Positions 43,309 to 43,811 of a stretch of 43,811 bases of DNA are shown piece after piece. This stretch comes from Anaerolineaceae bacterium UBA6105. GTDB lineage: Bacteria > Chloroflexota > Anaerolineae > Anaerolineales > Anaerolineaceae. Below the pieces are notes generated by a model that was not told where the DNA came from, ran no database searches, and was given only the letters and a program-made list of their open reading frames with translations. Numbering within the stretch: the stretch's first letter is position 1; the number at the start of each line of letters is the position of its first letter. The DNA is taken from positions 1 to 43,811 of the forward strand of contig DIWN01000066.1 of NCBI GenBank assembly GCA_002423495.1. Direction: 5' to 3'. The translations under genes and the position numbers were made by a program.

Positions 43309-43406
43309 TTTTTCCTCCGGTAGTATTTGTTTAATTATCCAACCAAATAGTATACCGCAAATAGTCTCTTTTGCGGCTGAAATTAACTTTTGTGTCAGAG
43401 CAAAGT

Positions 43407-43469
43407 GATAATGTCCTAAAGTAGCAAAATAGAAATGTCCTATTTTGGCTAAATTGAAATGTCCCATTT
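43407..43469. repeat. Triplicate 24-bp repeat, likely insertion-sequence end
   Basis: ATGTCC occurs at 43411, 43435 and 43459, exactly 24 bases apart, within similar A/T-rich context (AAATGTCCTATTTTGGCTAA type). On the minus strand these read GGACATT. Multiple internal repeats at an end are typical of IS21-like elements, whose transposase binds them. No second end or target duplication is in the window. Confidence 0.55.
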
Positions 43470-43563
43470 GATCACAGTAGTAGGCTTACCATTCAGTTTC
43501 TTTCCATAGATTCTCCAAGGGTTTTTGACAGGGGCAGATGAAGGAGTACGGGGGGGTATGCGC
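43449..43563 (-). pseudogene. Possible transposase C-terminal remnant
   Basis: The minus strand reads 37 codons from 43563, ending at a TAG at 43451-43449 inside the 24-bp repeats. The peptide includes APVKNPWRIYGKKLNGKPTT, which resembles the short basic tail seen in DDE transposases (PxxxHPWR). A stop codon precedes it in frame, and a run of seven Cs suggests a frameshift. I infer a decayed IS fragment. The peptide is short, so this is tentative. Confidence 0.4.
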
Positions 43564-43625
43564 TAAATGAGTACTGGTGGGATCCTCCCAGTTATGCCGA
43601 CGCAAACAGGGGCGGAACGAGGAAT

Positions 43626-43657
43626 AAAAAAAGGCTGATCCGGTAAGGATCAGCCTT
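43626..43657 (-). terminator. Terminator of the cold-shock gene
   Basis: On the minus strand AAGGCTGATCC (43657-43647) pairs perfectly with GGATCAGCCTT (43641-43631) around TTACC, followed by T-rich sequence (43632-43626). It lies 21 bases beyond the cold-shock stop codon. Confidence 0.92.
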
Positions 43658-43678
43658 TCTGATGTTACTTTAGTAAGA

Positions 43679-43811
43679 CTAAAGAATGGTTACATCCTGG
43701 GCCTGGGGGCCTTTGGGGCCGGCAGTGACCGTGAATTCCACGGACTGATTTTCCTGCAAGCTTTTGTAACCTGCAGCGGTGATGGCGCTGTAATGCACGA
43801 AGACATCTTTT
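43679..43811 (-). CDS. Cold-shock protein (CspA family), 5' end cut by window edge
   Basis: The last ~44 codons of a small RNA chaperone. The peptide KDVFVHYSAITAAGYKSLQ contains the RNP2 motif DVFVHYSAI, with Tyr where Phe is most common, followed by GYKSLQENQSVEF and GPKGPQAQDV, the conserved C-terminal half of Csp proteins. Full length would be ~66 residues, so RNP1 lies beyond base 43811. A strong terminator follows directly. Confidence 0.95.
   Translation of the reverse strand, partial: KDVFVHYSAITAAGYKSLQENQSVEFTVTAGPKGPQAQDVTIL

Noticed and set aside
43309..43467. Upstream extension of the acyl-CoA synthetase
   Set aside because: The extra residues come from the 24-bp IS repeats, and a strong ribosome binding site precedes the GTG at 43308.

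Overview
The window reads as a chromosomal segment of an anaerobic, fermentative Chloroflexota bacterium, most likely class Anaerolineae. This assignment is inferred from gene content, since no marker gene was compared. The supporting content is LysM and proline/threonine-rich envelope proteins, a very large secreted repeat protein ending in FLPLILR, a fused 2-oxoacid:ferredoxin oxidoreductase alpha subunit, an ADP-forming acyl-CoA synthetase, a two-subunit glycine decarboxylase and a YqeY/PgpH/YbeY cluster. Genes are dense, mostly on the minus strand, and have short gaps. No CRISPR array, prophage or intact transposon was seen.

Layout. 1-3367: 3' part of plsX, a free-standing tRNA-Leu(GAG) with its own promoter and terminator, a LysM/M23 murein hydrolase, and divergent exodeoxyribonuclease III. 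3368-12002: a regulated leader, the 2739-residue secreted protein and its terminator. 12082-13193: an alpha/beta hydrolase, then a gene-free block of inverted REP-like repeats. 13237-16638: gcvH-gcvPA-gcvPB behind a glycine riboswitch and a good promoter. 16714-22166: mnmA-fdhD and a heterodimeric ABC exporter. 22293-25954: a GntR/FCD regulator with a palindrome at its own start, followed by korAB and a terminator. 26007-29586: argF-rocD-pyk. 29770-35737: six tightly packed genes, M20 peptidase, DUF1385 (YqhQ-like), comEA, yqeY, pgpH and ybeY. 35904-41119: a possible CxxC micro-ORF, thioredoxin reductase, a zinc-ribbon/LysM membrane protein, hemW, a Tat-type L,D-transpeptidase and a HAD phosphatase. 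41200-43811: ADP-forming acyl-CoA synthetase, a decayed insertion-sequence end with 24-bp repeats, and the 3' part of a cold-shock gene.

How the genes fit together. KorAB, the ADP-forming synthetase and pyruvate kinase fit energy conservation by substrate-level phosphorylation during amino-acid and sugar fermentation. The glycine cleavage operon and the ornithine genes supply one-carbon units and handle amino nitrogen. The M23 hydrolase, L,D-transpeptidase, LysM proteins and giant secreted protein point to a peptidoglycan-bearing cell with an elaborate surface.

Items most worth a second look are the giant protein with three unassigned ~190-residue repeats and its C-terminal motif, the palindrome at its predicted transcription start, the single-aptamer glycine riboswitch with competing hairpins, the self-overlapping palindrome of the GntR gene, the CxxC micro-ORF before thioredoxin reductase, and the IS remnant beside the acyl-CoA synthetase. 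No clearly new multi-gene defence or biosynthetic system was found.
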